64,000 nt of DNA from Muribaculaceae bacterium (GCA_022510425.1 JAFLTO010000008.1:1-64000), one strand, 5' to 3'. Numbered from the stretch's first letter, positions 53,698 through 62,491 are shown. Translations and numbers: made by a program. Notes: generated by a model not told the origin, from the letters alone.

Positions 53698-53720
53698 AAT
53701 GATAGGGTTTTGGGATTATA

Positions 53721-56189
53721 TTAGTTTTTATTTAAAATTTCAAATTCAGGATTTCCATCCTTGTCAAGTTTTACTTTAACAGTGTCTCCACTCTTGATTT
53801 CTCCGGCAATCATCTTTTTTGAAAGAGGATGCCTCAATTCTTTACGTATAATTCCAAGTATAGGTCGTGCTCCATACTGCTGATTGAATCCTCTTAAGGC
53901 AATGGTTTTCCTTGCATCATCAGTAAGTTCCAGGGCTATATTTTGTTCTTCCAGCAATTTCAGCAGTCCCTTCAGATGAATATTAAAGATGTCAACCACT
54001 GTCTTTTCTGTTATTGGCGAGAACGGAACAATTTCTGTGAGTCGGGCAAGATATTCCGGTCTGAAATATCCTTGCATAATCTCCATCAGATCATTGTTTT
54101 CTGGAACTACTCCGGAATTGAATTTATCTACAATAAATTGGCTTCCGATGTTAGAGGTGAACAGAAGAAGTGCATTTGAAAAATCCCCTACTCTTCCCAA
54201 GCGGTCATGTAATTTACCTTCATCAAGAATCTGCAAGAAAAGATCGAAAACGGATTTATGAGCTTTCTCTATTTCATCAAACAACACCACAGAATAAGGA
54301 TGCTGCCTTATTTTGTTTACCAATAATCCTCCTTCTTCATAACCTACATAACCCGGAGGTGCGCCATACAATAGCGCAACTGAATGTTCCTCTTTAAACT
54401 CCGACATATCAAATCTGATAAGTGCAGATTCATCTCCAAAGAGGAATGCCGCCAAAGCCTTTGAAAGCTCAGTTTTACCTGTTCCGGTGGGACCAAGGAA
54501 GAAAAATGAACCCATAGGCTGACCCTTCTTGTTAAGTCCGGAACGTGCTTCATAAACTGCATCAAGCACTTTCTTTACTGCATGATCCTGTCCAACAACA
54601 CGTTTCTTTAGTTGCTCTTCCGCACCTAATAATCTGTCACGTTCCTTTGTTTGAACCTTTCCAAGTGGAATTCCGGTATGTTTTGCAACGACAGCATCCA
54701 AATCGCTGCTTAGAAGTTTTGCTCGTTTATCTTTACTTAATTCATCAAGTTTATTAAGATTTTCTTTCAGATATTTTACTCTTTCCTCTACTGTAGGTAT
54801 TTTACTGAAATCAACCTCAGAATCCACATTAGCGAGAAGTATGCAATTCACTTTATTCATCATAGCATTATAGAGCCATGAAAGTTCCTTCATTATCTCT
54901 TCATTGTCTGCTTCTGCTTCCTTGGATCTCTCTTCTATTTTCAACAAATCATCTTTCAATGATTCTATTACGGATCCTGTGATATCATTCATGGTCTTTA
55001 ATTGAGCCATTGTTCGGTCGATAAGATCAAAAGCAGAATCGGGCAACGACTTTTCAGTCATATATCTTTTGGCTAATCTTATTGAATCAGCCATCACTTT
55101 GTCGTCTGCCTCTATGTCATGATAAGTTTCATATTCCGGAATCGCACCTTTAAGAATCCTCAATGCCATGTCTGAATCCGGTTCTTCAACGGTAAGTCGT
55201 TCAAACTTATTAAGAACCTCCTTATCAGTTTCAATATATTTGGTGAATCCATCGATTGAAGAGGTACAAACCAATGAAACATTGCCCTTGGAGAGTTCTT
55301 GTTTAAGTTGAGGAAGAAGATTAAATAAAGTGTTTTGTTTATCAAAGAATTTGTCGATACTTTCAATGATTAAAACCGTATTGCCACTTTGGGCCAATTC
55401 TTCAAGAAGTTTCTTGAAGCGGTCTTCCATTTCTCCCTTATATGATGCATCAGTGGTAAGAGCCGCTGTATCCAGTTCATATACATTGGCACCTTTCAAA
55501 AAGCCTGGAACTACACCGTGTGCCATTTGTAGACAAAAGCCATTTAGGAGGGCTGTTTTCCCTACTCCTGATTCTCCTGTGATTAGAAGATTTGATTTTG
55601 TCTTTCTTCCTAAAATTTCTAAAATTGTAGAAATTTCTTTTTCAAATCCAGTGACAGTTCCTAACTTTCCCTCTTTCGCTTCCTCAAGTTTATTTATACA
55701 ATATTTTGAAATCATATTATTCCCTTTGGAGTGAGAACCTTTAGAACCCACGTTGGAATCATTGGAATTTGTAAGCGAAGGAGATAAATTAATATTACCA
55801 ATAATTTCGTCTGCTGAGAGTGGTAGGGTTTTAAGTTCGTTGAAAGAAAATCCAACACCCGGTGTTACAATTGCTGCCAGAACTGAAATATTATCCGAAT
55901 TTTCCAATTCAAATTTTCTCTGATAATTCTCCGCCTCCTCTATAACAGCAAGGCTTTCTTTACTCCATTGCGGATCTTTTATCGGTCGCGCTGACTTCGG
56001 TGCTAACTGCATCTGAACATCTGCCCAGTCCTGAAGATAATAGTAATCCTTATCCAGTGTGTTCTCTATAAATTGAATTAAGTCACTCTCTTTATGAAAC
56101 AAGGCTTTGAAAAGATGAGCGGGATAGATAGCATCACTTTGATATTCTTCAGCAAATGAAGCGGCTATATTTCGAAGGTTATCTTTCAT
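53721..56189 (-). CDS. clpV: ClpV sheath-recycling AAA+ ATPase (TssH)
   Basis: An 822-residue Clp-type ATPase with an N-terminal helical domain, two AAA+ modules and a coiled-coil insert. Module D1: Walker A GESGVGKT (205-212), pore text YKGEMEDRFKKLLEE. Its Walker B, however, is VLIIESIDKFF, with Glu276-Ser277 where Asp-Glu is the rule, so D1 probably binds but hydrolyses ATP poorly. Module D2 is complete: GPTGTGKT (566-573), and FDE with Asp638 and Glu639. ClpV takes contracted sheaths apart. It is the second gene of the operon. Confidence 0.94.
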   Translation of the reverse strand: MKDNLRNIAASFAEEYQSDAIYPAHLFKALFHKESDLIQFIENTLDKDYYYLQDWADVQMQLAPKSARPIKDPQWSKESLAVIEEAENYQRKFELENSDNISVLAAIVTPGVGFSFNELKTLPLSADEIIGNINLSPSLTNSNDSNVGSKGSHSKGNNMISKYCINKLEEAKEGKLGTVTGFEKEISTILEILGRKTKSNLLITGESGVGKTALLNGFCLQMAHGVVPGFLKGANVYELDTAALTTDASYKGEMEDRFKKLLEELAQSGNTVLIIESIDKFFDKQNTLFNLLPQLKQELSKGNVSLVCTSSIDGFTKYIETDKEVLNKFERLTVEEPDSDMALRILKGAIPEYETYHDIEADDKVMADSIRLAKRYMTEKSLPDSAFDLIDRTMAQLKTMNDITGSVIESLKDDLLKIEERSKEAEADNEEIMKELSWLYNAMMNKVNCILLANVDSEVDFSKIPTVEERVKYLKENLNKLDELSKDKRAKLLSSDLDAVVAKHTGIPLGKVQTKERDRLLGAEEQLKKRVVGQDHAVKKVLDAVYEARSGLNKKGQPMGSFFFLGPTGTGKTELSKALAAFLFGDESALIRFDMSEFKEEHSVALLYGAPPGYVGYEEGGLLVNKIRQHPYSVVLFDEIEKAHKSVFDLFLQILDEGKLHDRLGRVGDFSNALLLFTSNIGSQFIVDKFNSGVVPENNDLMEIMQGYFRPEYLARLTEIVPFSPITEKTVVDIFNIHLKGLLKLLEEQNIALELTDDARKTIALRGFNQQYGARPILGIIRKELRHPLSKKMIAGEIKSGDTVKVKLDKDGNPEFEILNKN

Positions 56190-56213
56190 TTAGTCTTTGT
56201 ATATAACTTTATG

Positions 56214-57347
56214 TTATTTTTCTATTGTTTCTAAAACGGCTTCTTTCAATTTCACTACTTCTTCCGGTGGTGCCGGAATGCCGCTCGGAACCTTGAAATT
56301 CTTTATTTCAACCACAGGTGCATCTTTATTAAGTTCTTTGGCTTCTTCGGAAGTGAGATATGCACGATCTATGACAAACATCTCGGTGAAAATTGAAAGA
56401 TTAGTATCCTCATTTTGTTCCGTTGCTTTTTTAAAGGCTTTTCCCTTCATGATTAAATCAAAATTTTCAGATGCTGCAACAAGATTCTCTACATTTGCAC
56501 CCGGTTTAAGCCCTTTCTCAAATACATATTTATAGTCATTCATTGTCTGTGCCATAGACATCCCCAAAAGTTTTAAAAATCCGGGTTGAAAATAATGATC
56601 TGCATGATCTGCCAATTGATCGATTTCATAAATATAATAATTACCCGCAACGCTCCATCTTTCCTCCGGATAATATTTTCCATATTTTACGTATTCAGTG
56701 GAATCTCCGGAGAGAATACACTCCGGCATTTTGAATTTTTGCGTTATATTGAAATTCGTGGATCTCATTTTTCCTCCCTCTTTCAATAATAAGGTGTCTA
56801 TAGAACTTTTCTTTCTATCAATTTTTTTATATTCATATTCCAACTGAGAGAGAACCCTTGGTTTCTTCCATCCTTTATATTTTGCTTTTCCTATGGGAAT
56901 TGCATAATCCACAATCTGCTCAATAAAATTTGCAATAGTGTCTTTTGAATTTTCGCCTGTAAAATATTCTCTGACGTAAACCTGCAAATAAAGAATATTT
57001 CTCGACACTTCATCCACCACTATTTCAGGCAAAGTATAGGTTGCCTCTTCCATCGTCACAGTCCCCAAATCCGGCGAAGTCAACTTTAAAGGCACATAAC
57101 CTACAGAACGCACACTTAATGGATAAGAAGAAACTGATACAGAAACAGGAATAGTACCATTATCTTCAGTAACTGCTATAAACACTCCATTTTTATCAAA
57201 TATAGAAGCTTTTGGTAACGGTGCTCCCGTTTGGCTGTCAGTTACTCTTGTTTCGGCATTGAGATTTATACATGCCGAGAAAAATAAAAAACCTCCAAGC
57301 AGTTTAAAAATAATGGGGTTTGTTAAATTAGAAAAAAGCGACTTCAT
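56214..57347 (-). CDS. Exported protein with carboxypeptidase-regulatory-like domain
   Basis: A 377-residue protein with a signal peptide (FKLLGGFLFFSACINLNAET). A CarboxypepD-regulatory-like beta-sandwich follows (ETRVTDSQTGAPLPKASIFDKN, about 30-110). The large C-terminal region (about 120-377) is helical and beta-mixed with no known motif. Such proteins are common in Bacteroidota as periplasmic or outer-membrane components. It is the first gene of the operon, separated by 25 bases from clpV, so it is most likely an envelope accessory of the injection system, but nothing in the sequence proves this. Confidence 0.8.
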   Translation of the reverse strand: MKSLFSNLTNPIIFKLLGGFLFFSACINLNAETRVTDSQTGAPLPKASIFDKNGVFIAVTEDNGTIPVSVSVSSYPLSVRSVGYVPLKLTSPDLGTVTMEEATYTLPEIVVDEVSRNILYLQVYVREYFTGENSKDTIANFIEQIVDYAIPIGKAKYKGWKKPRVLSQLEYEYKKIDRKKSSIDTLLLKEGGKMRSTNFNITQKFKMPECILSGDSTEYVKYGKYYPEERWSVAGNYYIYEIDQLADHADHYFQPGFLKLLGMSMAQTMNDYKYVFEKGLKPGANVENLVAASENFDLIMKGKAFKKATEQNEDTNLSIFTEMFVIDRAYLTSEEAKELNKDAPVVEIKNFKVPSGIPAPPEEVVKLKEAVLETIEK

Positions 57348-57390
57348 ACTTTAGCTTATGTATCCCTATAGTCTCTCAAATTCGGGAATA

Positions 57391-57547
57391 TTAAAAAATA
57401 AAGCGTGAGAGTCTTTACCGGTTACTCGTCCCTCTTCTTTAAGGCTCTGGTACTTCCCATCTTGGGTGAACGAGCGTTGAGTAAACGCCTATTACTATTT
57501 TGGCATAGCTATAATGTTGGAGCTATTACGTCCTTTAAGATAGTTAT
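57391..57547 (-). ncRNA. Structured RNA or leader upstream of the injection operon
   Basis: Read leftward from about 57547, this stretch holds several inverted repeats: ATAGCT / AGCTAT, GCGTT-TACTC-AACGC, CCCA-AGA-TGGG, and the longer TTACTC paired with GAGTAA across the whole central part. It ends in a T-run (TTTATTTTTT at 57390-57399) that looks like an intrinsic terminator. The -7-like box TATCTTTG precedes it. It may be a self-standing small RNA (6S-like is one guess) or an attenuated leader of the operon whose first start codon is 44 bases further. The plus-strand frame across it is an artefact. Confidence 0.6.
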
Positions 57548-57553
57548 ACTTTA

Positions 57554-57561
57554 CAAAGATA
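57554..57561 (-). promoter_or_regulatory. Candidate -7 box of the structured RNA/injection operon
   Basis: TATCTTTG (read leftward) fits the Bacteroidota -7 consensus TAnnTTTG exactly. I find no good -33 TTTG at the right distance. Confidence 0.5.
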
Positions 57562-57716
57562 CAAATTTATTTTTTAATTCTATCTTTTTATATAGGAATT
57601 TTGAGAAATGAATTTCATGAAATTGATTGCTCTTAGGCTAAAAATTATTCCTTCGATATATATTTGTTGTCACTTTCCTCAACCTTTGATTCCGGATTGT
57701 TAACATTAAATATTTC

Positions 57717-58832
57717 TTAAGATTTGTAATCATTTTCAGCAAATTTGAACAATGACCCTGTGGGACATACAAATCTGCAATAAGGACGTTGAATAAATAA
57801 AGAAAGTATCAGGAAAGCACCGGCTATGCCAAGTGTCACAGCTGAGGCATCAGTAAAGAAAAAGGCTGCAAAAGGTTCTAATCCCATCCAGTCAAACCAT
57901 AAGCCCGTCCATAATAGCCACATTAATACAAACCACAAAGCCTCACGAAAATAGTTCAAACCCTTAATCAATCGAGGGTGCATCTTGATTTTATATTTAA
58001 AACATTTCCCCAAAAGTTCCTGAAAAGAGCCATAAGGACATAACCATGCACAATAATAATTCTTTCTCCCAAAGAAAGGATAAATAAAAGCAGTTACCAG
58101 CATGAGCGCTGTAGGCAAGAGAATAACTTTTGTTATCCCATTTGTGAGATAGGAGGTCATCATGGAATAAGAAATGAATGTACCACCCCAGAATCCCAGT
58201 AATAAAACATTCAAAATAAGCTGTAAGCTACGATATCTATTGTCTTTTATGAAAAAAGGTATTATCCCACCGGCAAGAATTATCACAATTGTTATATACC
58301 ACTTTAAGGGCAATCTTTCACTATCAGCATTATTGGCTACAGATGTTACATTCTTGTCAAGGGCATATGCCACTCCTCCCCTCATATTGGCAATTATAGA
58401 TTTTGAGGAATAAGTGGCACCACTAACTCCGTCAATTGGAGTTTGCGAAGCTTCTGCCAACGTCTTTCCGTCGAGGCTTTCCAATAGATAACTGTTTTTG
58501 ATTGCTCCAAAGAATTCAGGTGTCTCCTGGTTTTTTAAAGCGACAACCTTTTCAATTTTCCCGGACTTTATATAAATTTCCACAGGGGTTTTACCTCCAT
58601 AACCCATTATGTCCTTACATATTTCACTGGTATTTACTATAACAGTGCCATCAGGCATTTCCTTAATGGTTTCCACTTTCTCCTCATTTCTTGAACCAAG
58701 ATTAATGCCAATGATTTTATTGTCTCTCCAGATCGGGACAACAAGCATCACCATGAGACATAATATAAAACTTATGTATTGTTTTATATTGGGTTTATGC
58801 CATAATTTTTTAGACTTCTTTTTTACATCCAT
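57717..58832 (-). CDS. FMN-binding membrane protein with ferredoxin-type motifs
   Basis: A 371-residue inner-membrane protein. It starts with one span, then an extracytoplasmic FMN-binding domain with the flavin-attachment signature SGATYSSK (near residue 137), as in NqrC, RnfG and NosR. Five to six spans follow. Two cysteine clusters sit on the far side: CAWLCPYGSFQELLGKC and CRFVCPTGS. These are short CxxxCP forms rather than complete CxxCxxCxxxCP ferredoxin motifs. The protein thus resembles NosR/YccM-type electron carriers, which move electrons from the cytosol to periplasmic acceptors. No partner lies beside it. Confidence 0.88.
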   Translation of the reverse strand: MDVKKKSKKLWHKPNIKQYISFILCLMVMLVVPIWRDNKIIGINLGSRNEEKVETIKEMPDGTVIVNTSEICKDIMGYGGKTPVEIYIKSGKIEKVVALKNQETPEFFGAIKNSYLLESLDGKTLAEASQTPIDGVSGATYSSKSIIANMRGGVAYALDKNVTSVANNADSERLPLKWYITIVIILAGGIIPFFIKDNRYRSLQLILNVLLLGFWGGTFISYSMMTSYLTNGITKVILLPTALMLVTAFIYPFFGRKNYYCAWLCPYGSFQELLGKCFKYKIKMHPRLIKGLNYFREALWFVLMWLLWTGLWFDWMGLEPFAAFFFTDASAVTLGIAGAFLILSLFIQRPYCRFVCPTGSLFKFAENDYKS

Positions 58833-58966
58833 AATCGGATAAATTTAAATATACAGCAAAAATAGTCATTTTCAATTATTTATTCCATATCTTCAATATC
58901 TTATATTTTCAGATAACTGCAACATCAAATGTTTTAAGTAACTTTGTAATCTCTTTATGATTTGAT

Positions 58967-59644
58967 ATGATTGAAATAAAATTTTCGGATATAATCAAGA
59001 GTTCTTTCCCTGATTTAAAAGTGATTCAAGTTGAAACAGAAGTTGAAAATTCTTACACTTCCTCTGAATTGTGGGATGAACTTTTACTTGCTTCCGAACA
59101 ATTACGTAACCAATTTTCACTTGCTGATCTTAATAAAAGATACTCAATTGAAGCTACACGCAAAGCATATAAAAAATTAGGTAAAGATCCTAACCGGTAT
59201 AGACCTTCTGCTGAAGCTCTGGGAAGGCGTATCATCAACGGAAAAGGGATTTATCGTCTCTCTACACTAATAGACATTATAAATCTTGTATCCATCAGGA
59301 CTGGGTATAGTATCGGAGGCTTTGACATATCAAAAATAAGAGGCAATATTTTAACTTTAGATGCCGGAACACATGAGGATATATTTAATGGAATTGGTAG
59401 AGGACCCTTGAACATTGAAGGGCTTCCGGTCTATCGTGATAGTTTAGGTGGTATTGGAACTCCTACCAGTGATGAAGAACGAACTAAAATAAGTGAAGAA
59501 ACCACTAAACTTCTCATGTTGGTAAATGTGTACGGAGAAGAAATTTCTCTTGAGGAAACCGAAGACATGATTAAAAAATATCTTATAAAATATGCCGGTC
59601 TTAATAGCTATTTCTCGAAAATTATAACTTCATCCAATTTTTAG
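58967..59644 (+). CDS. B3/B4 (tRNA-binding-like) domain protein
   Basis: A 225-residue cytosolic protein. The B3/B4 fold of phenylalanyl-tRNA synthetase beta chains is recognised by RKAYKKLGKDPNRYRPSAEA (about 66-85) and the following LINLVSIRTGYSIGGFD-like section. Stand-alone copies are common and are thought to edit mischarged aminoacyl-tRNAs or other adducts. No catalytic residues can be assigned here. It is transcribed alone. Confidence 0.9.
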   Translation: MIEIKFSDIIKSSFPDLKVIQVETEVENSYTSSELWDELLLASEQLRNQFSLADLNKRYSIEATRKAYKKLGKDPNRYRPSAEALGRRIINGKGIYRLSTLIDIINLVSIRTGYSIGGFDISKIRGNILTLDAGTHEDIFNGIGRGPLNIEGLPVYRDSLGGIGTPTSDEERTKISEETTKLLMLVNVYGEEISLEETEDMIKKYLIKYAGLNSYFSKIITSSNF

Positions 59645-59776
59645 GTTCTACTTAAAGACTAAAAATAGTTATGAAAGAAGAAAAAGGGAAAGGAGAGATA
59701 GTAAATGTTTAATCCAACGACCCGGTTAACTGCTCGAAAAGATAAAGTATGACTCCCTAATGGAAATGTAGAAGTT
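59645..59776. other. Unassigned leader-like region before the cobalt transporter
   Basis: About 130 bases of mixed sequence between a gene end and a hairpin with T-run. Parts such as GGGAAAGGAGAGATAGTAAATG and CCAACGACCCGGTTAACTGCTCG look less AT-rich than the neighbourhood. I tested the text by eye against the cobalamin B12 box and saw no match. It may be a riboswitch-like leader of another class or just the 3' end of the upstream transcript. Confidence 0.3.
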
Positions 59777-59808
59777 TTAATGACTGCCCCATTAAGGAAT
59801 TTTTTTTA
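59777..59808 (+). terminator. Intrinsic terminator or attenuator
   Basis: TTAATG-ACTGCCC-CATTAA forms a six-base stem with a seven-base loop, followed after GGAA by eight T. It can end the B3/B4 transcript or attenuate one that reads into cbiM. Confidence 0.7.
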
Positions 59809-59848
59809 TTTAAATAAAAAGAGATTCTCAGATCTTATTACTGAAAAA

Positions 59849-59882
59849 TTTGTTATAAACTTGCTGATTTTAGTTATATTTG
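59849..59882 (+). promoter_or_regulatory. Candidate cbiM promoter
   Basis: TTTG at 59849-59852 and TATATTTG at 59875-59882 are 22 bases apart, slightly longer than the usual 19-21. Transcripts would begin about ten bases before the start codon. Confidence 0.5.
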
Positions 59883-59899
59883 CAAAAATATAATTAAAA

Positions 59900-60841
59900 A
59901 TGCATGTATCAGATGCTTTGATTTCTCCTCCCGTAGCAATTACAGGAGGCTTAGTGGCAGTTTCTTTAATTGCGTTGGCAGCAAATAAAGTTAAAAAAGA
60001 CAGTCGTCAAGATATTATCCCTTTAATGGGCGTAATGGGTGCTTTTGTATTTGCTGCCCAAATGATTAATTTCACCATACCTGGCACGGGATCGAGCGGT
60101 CATTTAATTGGAGGAATATTTTTATCGGCTATATTGGGTCCATGGAGTGCATTCATAACCCTATGTTCTGTTCTTATAGTCCAGTGTTTAATATTTGCTG
60201 ACGGTGGCCTTCTTGCATTAGGCTGCAATATCTTTAATATGGCCGCAACTTCTTGCTTAATTGCATTCCCATTAGTCTACAAACCAATTGCAAAACATTC
60301 CCTAAATCCAATAAAACTGGCCACAGCCTCGATTTTAGCCTCGATTTTAGCACTTGAAATAGGAGCCTTTGCAGTGACTGTTGAAACGGAAGCTTCAGGC
60401 ATTACAGCTTTGCCTTTTTCTTCCTTTATTAAATTTATGCTGCCAATTCATTTAGTGATTGGTCTTATCGAAGGTTTGGTTACTGCTTCTCTTATTCTTT
60501 TTATTTCAAAAAGAAGTCCGTCTGTCTTGCAAATTGAAAATAAAAAATCTAATGATGGAACTCGGTCGATAAAAAAGATTTTGTTAATTTTTGGATTCAT
60601 GGCCTTGATTTTAGGAGCCGGATTTACGATATTGGCTTCTGAATATCCCGACGGGTTGGAGTGGTCGATTGACAAAGTTGCGGGTCTCACCGAATTTGAA
60701 TCAGAAATACCCTCGACTGCAATATTACCTGATTATAATTCCAATTTTGCCGGAATAATAGGTGCAATTATAGTCATGGTTTTAATTTGGGGTATTACAA
60801 GTCTTCTTTTTTCAAGAATTAAACATCATAAAGCTGAATGA
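59900..60841 (+). CDS. cbiM: CbiM-CbiN-like cobalt/nickel transporter subunit
   Basis: A 313-residue inner-membrane protein. It starts MHVSDALISPP, in the form M-H-x-x-D of the CbiM/NikM family, in which the N-terminal amine and His2 bind Co2+ or Ni2+. Seven spans follow in the first 220 residues (PGTGSSGHLIGGIFLSAILG is characteristic). The last 95 residues have one span, an extracytoplasmic loop (EYPDGLEWSIDKVAG) and a final span, as in the small CbiN/NikN subunit, so M and N are fused. It overlaps cbiQ by four bases. Confidence 0.93.
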   Translation: MHVSDALISPPVAITGGLVAVSLIALAANKVKKDSRQDIIPLMGVMGAFVFAAQMINFTIPGTGSSGHLIGGIFLSAILGPWSAFITLCSVLIVQCLIFADGGLLALGCNIFNMAATSCLIAFPLVYKPIAKHSLNPIKLATASILASILALEIGAFAVTVETEASGITALPFSSFIKFMLPIHLVIGLIEGLVTASLILFISKRSPSVLQIENKKSNDGTRSIKKILLIFGFMALILGAGFTILASEYPDGLEWSIDKVAGLTEFESEIPSTAILPDYNSNFAGIIGAIIVMVLIWGITSLLFSRIKHHKAE

Positions 60842-61632
60842 ACTTACAAAAGGCTATTATTATTCTACAATCAAACCAAGTATCTCCTAAAAAAGATAAT
60901 TTAATCTTAAATTTAGATTGTAGAGCCTTGATATTAACGACATTTTTATATTTAATTAGTGTTCTTTCTTTACCTCTTTACAAATTAGACCAAATAATTT
61001 GGTTTGCTATCTTTCCGATTGTTATGGCTCCTTTAACCGGGGAATCATATTCAAAGATTTTTGTCAAATCATTATATGTATTGCCTTTCATTCTGTTAAT
61101 TGGAATCTTCAACCCCTTCATAGATAAATCAGAAGCTTTTAAGGTCGGAGATTGGTCAATTTCTTATGGATGGTTAAGTTTTTTTTCAATAATCATTCGA
61201 GGACTGTTATGCATGCAGGCACTTCTCATTTTGATAAATTTCAGTGGATTTCTAAAAATTTGTGATGCATTAAGAAGTTTAAGAGCCCCTAAGATTTTAA
61301 CAGTTCAACTCCTTTTATTATATCGCTACTTAGGGACTCTGCTCGAAGAGTCTCAAAGAATGCACAATGCGATTGTGTCACGTGGTTATGGTAAAAATTC
61401 ATATTCAATTAAACTGTGGACCCAATTTGTGGGATGTTTATTTATTAATACAATAGAACGAAGCAAACGAATACATCGGGCAATGATTGCACGGGGTTTC
61501 GATGGCGAAATACATATCTCTGATTTTAAGAGTTGGCGTCCAATCGACACCTTTTTCCTTCTAATCTGTCTAATCTTATTTGCTATCCTTTATTTCGTTA
61601 ATATCTCTGAATTATTTTTCTCTACTATTTAA
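60838..61632 (+). CDS. cbiQ: CbiQ energy-coupling transmembrane protein
   Basis: A 264-residue inner-membrane protein of the ECF T-component family. Features are LPLYKLDQIIWFAIFPIVM in the first part and the two short coupling helices with Ala-Arg-Gly: AIVSRGYGKN and AMIARGFDGEI. These touch the ATPase. CbiQ couples ATP hydrolysis to metal passage through CbiM. The ATPase gene begins two bases after the stop. Confidence 0.93.
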   Translation: MNLQKAIIILQSNQVSPKKDNLILNLDCRALILTTFLYLISVLSLPLYKLDQIIWFAIFPIVMAPLTGESYSKIFVKSLYVLPFILLIGIFNPFIDKSEAFKVGDWSISYGWLSFFSIIIRGLLCMQALLILINFSGFLKICDALRSLRAPKILTVQLLLLYRYLGTLLEESQRMHNAIVSRGYGKNSYSIKLWTQFVGCLFINTIERSKRIHRAMIARGFDGEIHISDFKSWRPIDTFFLLICLILFAILYFVNISELFFSTI

Positions 61633-61633
61633 A

Positions 61634-62299
61634 ATGTTGCTCTCTTTTGAAAATGTGTTTTTCTCTTATCCCAATTCCGAAGAGGTATTGAGAAATATCT
61701 CTTTTTCTATTAATAGTGGAGAAAAAGTAGCTTTATTAGGTCTTAATGGAGCCGGGAAATCAACCTTGATGCTTCATACCAACGGTCTTTTGATACCTTC
61801 AAAAGGGAATGTTTGTGTTAAGGGAATGAATACAAAATCAAAATCCATAAATGAAATAAGAAAAACTGTTGGTATTGTTTTTCAAGACGCAAATGATCAA
61901 TTATTCATGCCTACAGTTTATGATGACGTTGCCTTTGGTCCAAGAAATATGAAACTTTCCCAAGAAGAAGTAGAAAGGAGAGTTCGTAGGGCGCTTGAAC
62001 TCACAAACACGGAAGAATTGGCAATGAGATCTCCTTATGAATTATCAGGAGGTCAAAAAAAATCTGTCTCCATCGCAACGGTGCTTTCTATGAATCCTGA
62101 ATTAATTGTATTTGACGAACCCACAAGCGGATTGGATTACAAAGCTTCCGAAAACTTTATAGAAATTGTGAAGTCTTTGCCCCAGGCAATTTTACTATCC
62201 ACGCATGATTTAGAATTAGCCAAAAATCTATGTGAAAGAGCGATCGTTTTGAAGAATGGAAAAATTATAAGGGATTCTAAAGAAATAGAATTAGTATAA
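61634..62299 (+). CDS. cbiO: CbiO-type ATPase of the cobalt/nickel transporter
   Basis: A 221-residue ABC ATPase with the start at MLLSFENVFFSYP (61634). Earlier frame from 61580 lies in cbiQ and is unlikely. Walker A LNGAGKSTLM, Q-loop VGIVFQDANDQLFMPTVYDD, signature ELSGGQKKSVSIA, Walker B LIVFDEPTSGLDY, and the H-switch STHDLEL are all there. It lacks a long C-terminal domain and thus is shorter than many CbiO proteins. It works as a homodimer below CbiQ. Confidence 0.94.
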   Translation: MLLSFENVFFSYPNSEEVLRNISFSINSGEKVALLGLNGAGKSTLMLHTNGLLIPSKGNVCVKGMNTKSKSINEIRKTVGIVFQDANDQLFMPTVYDDVAFGPRNMKLSQEEVERRVRRALELTNTEELAMRSPYELSGGQKKSVSIATVLSMNPELIVFDEPTSGLDYKASENFIEIVKSLPQAILLSTHDLELAKNLCERAIVLKNGKIIRDSKEIELV

Positions 62300-62371
62300 T
62301 TCTAATTGACTGTTTATTATTTTCAATTATTTCAGACTTATATCAACATATTTATAAAAATTATAAAAAAA

Positions 62372-62401
62372 TTGCATTTTGAAACACTTTTATTATCTTT
62401 G
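62372..62401 (+). promoter_or_regulatory. Promoter of the secreted acidic protein
   Basis: TTG at 62372-62374 and TATCTTTG at 62394-62401 are 19 bases apart. This is the best match to the Bacteroidota promoter consensus in the window. It gives a leader of about 85 bases. Confidence 0.65.
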
Positions 62402-62491
62402 CACTATAAATGTTTCACTAAAAGGGAATTTTTAGGTAAAATAGTAAGGTAAAACACCAATTTTATATATTTATAACCAAAATTTATTTTT

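Noticed and set aside
30886-57347. Extracellular contractile (Afp/PVC-type) or phage tail origin of the cluster
   Set aside because: ClpV, TssK, PAAR-like tip, TssF and several envelope proteins point to a membrane-anchored type VI-like machine; no holin, lysin, capsid or tail-fibre genes are seen.
57405-57611. 68-codon plus-strand frame over the structured RNA
   Set aside because: It lies opposite a strongly structured, leftward element with its own promoter-like box; protein features are absent.
59645-59776. Cobalamin riboswitch ahead of cbiM
   Set aside because: I looked for the B12 box and the TPP-type and other familiar cores and found no match; the region remains unassigned.
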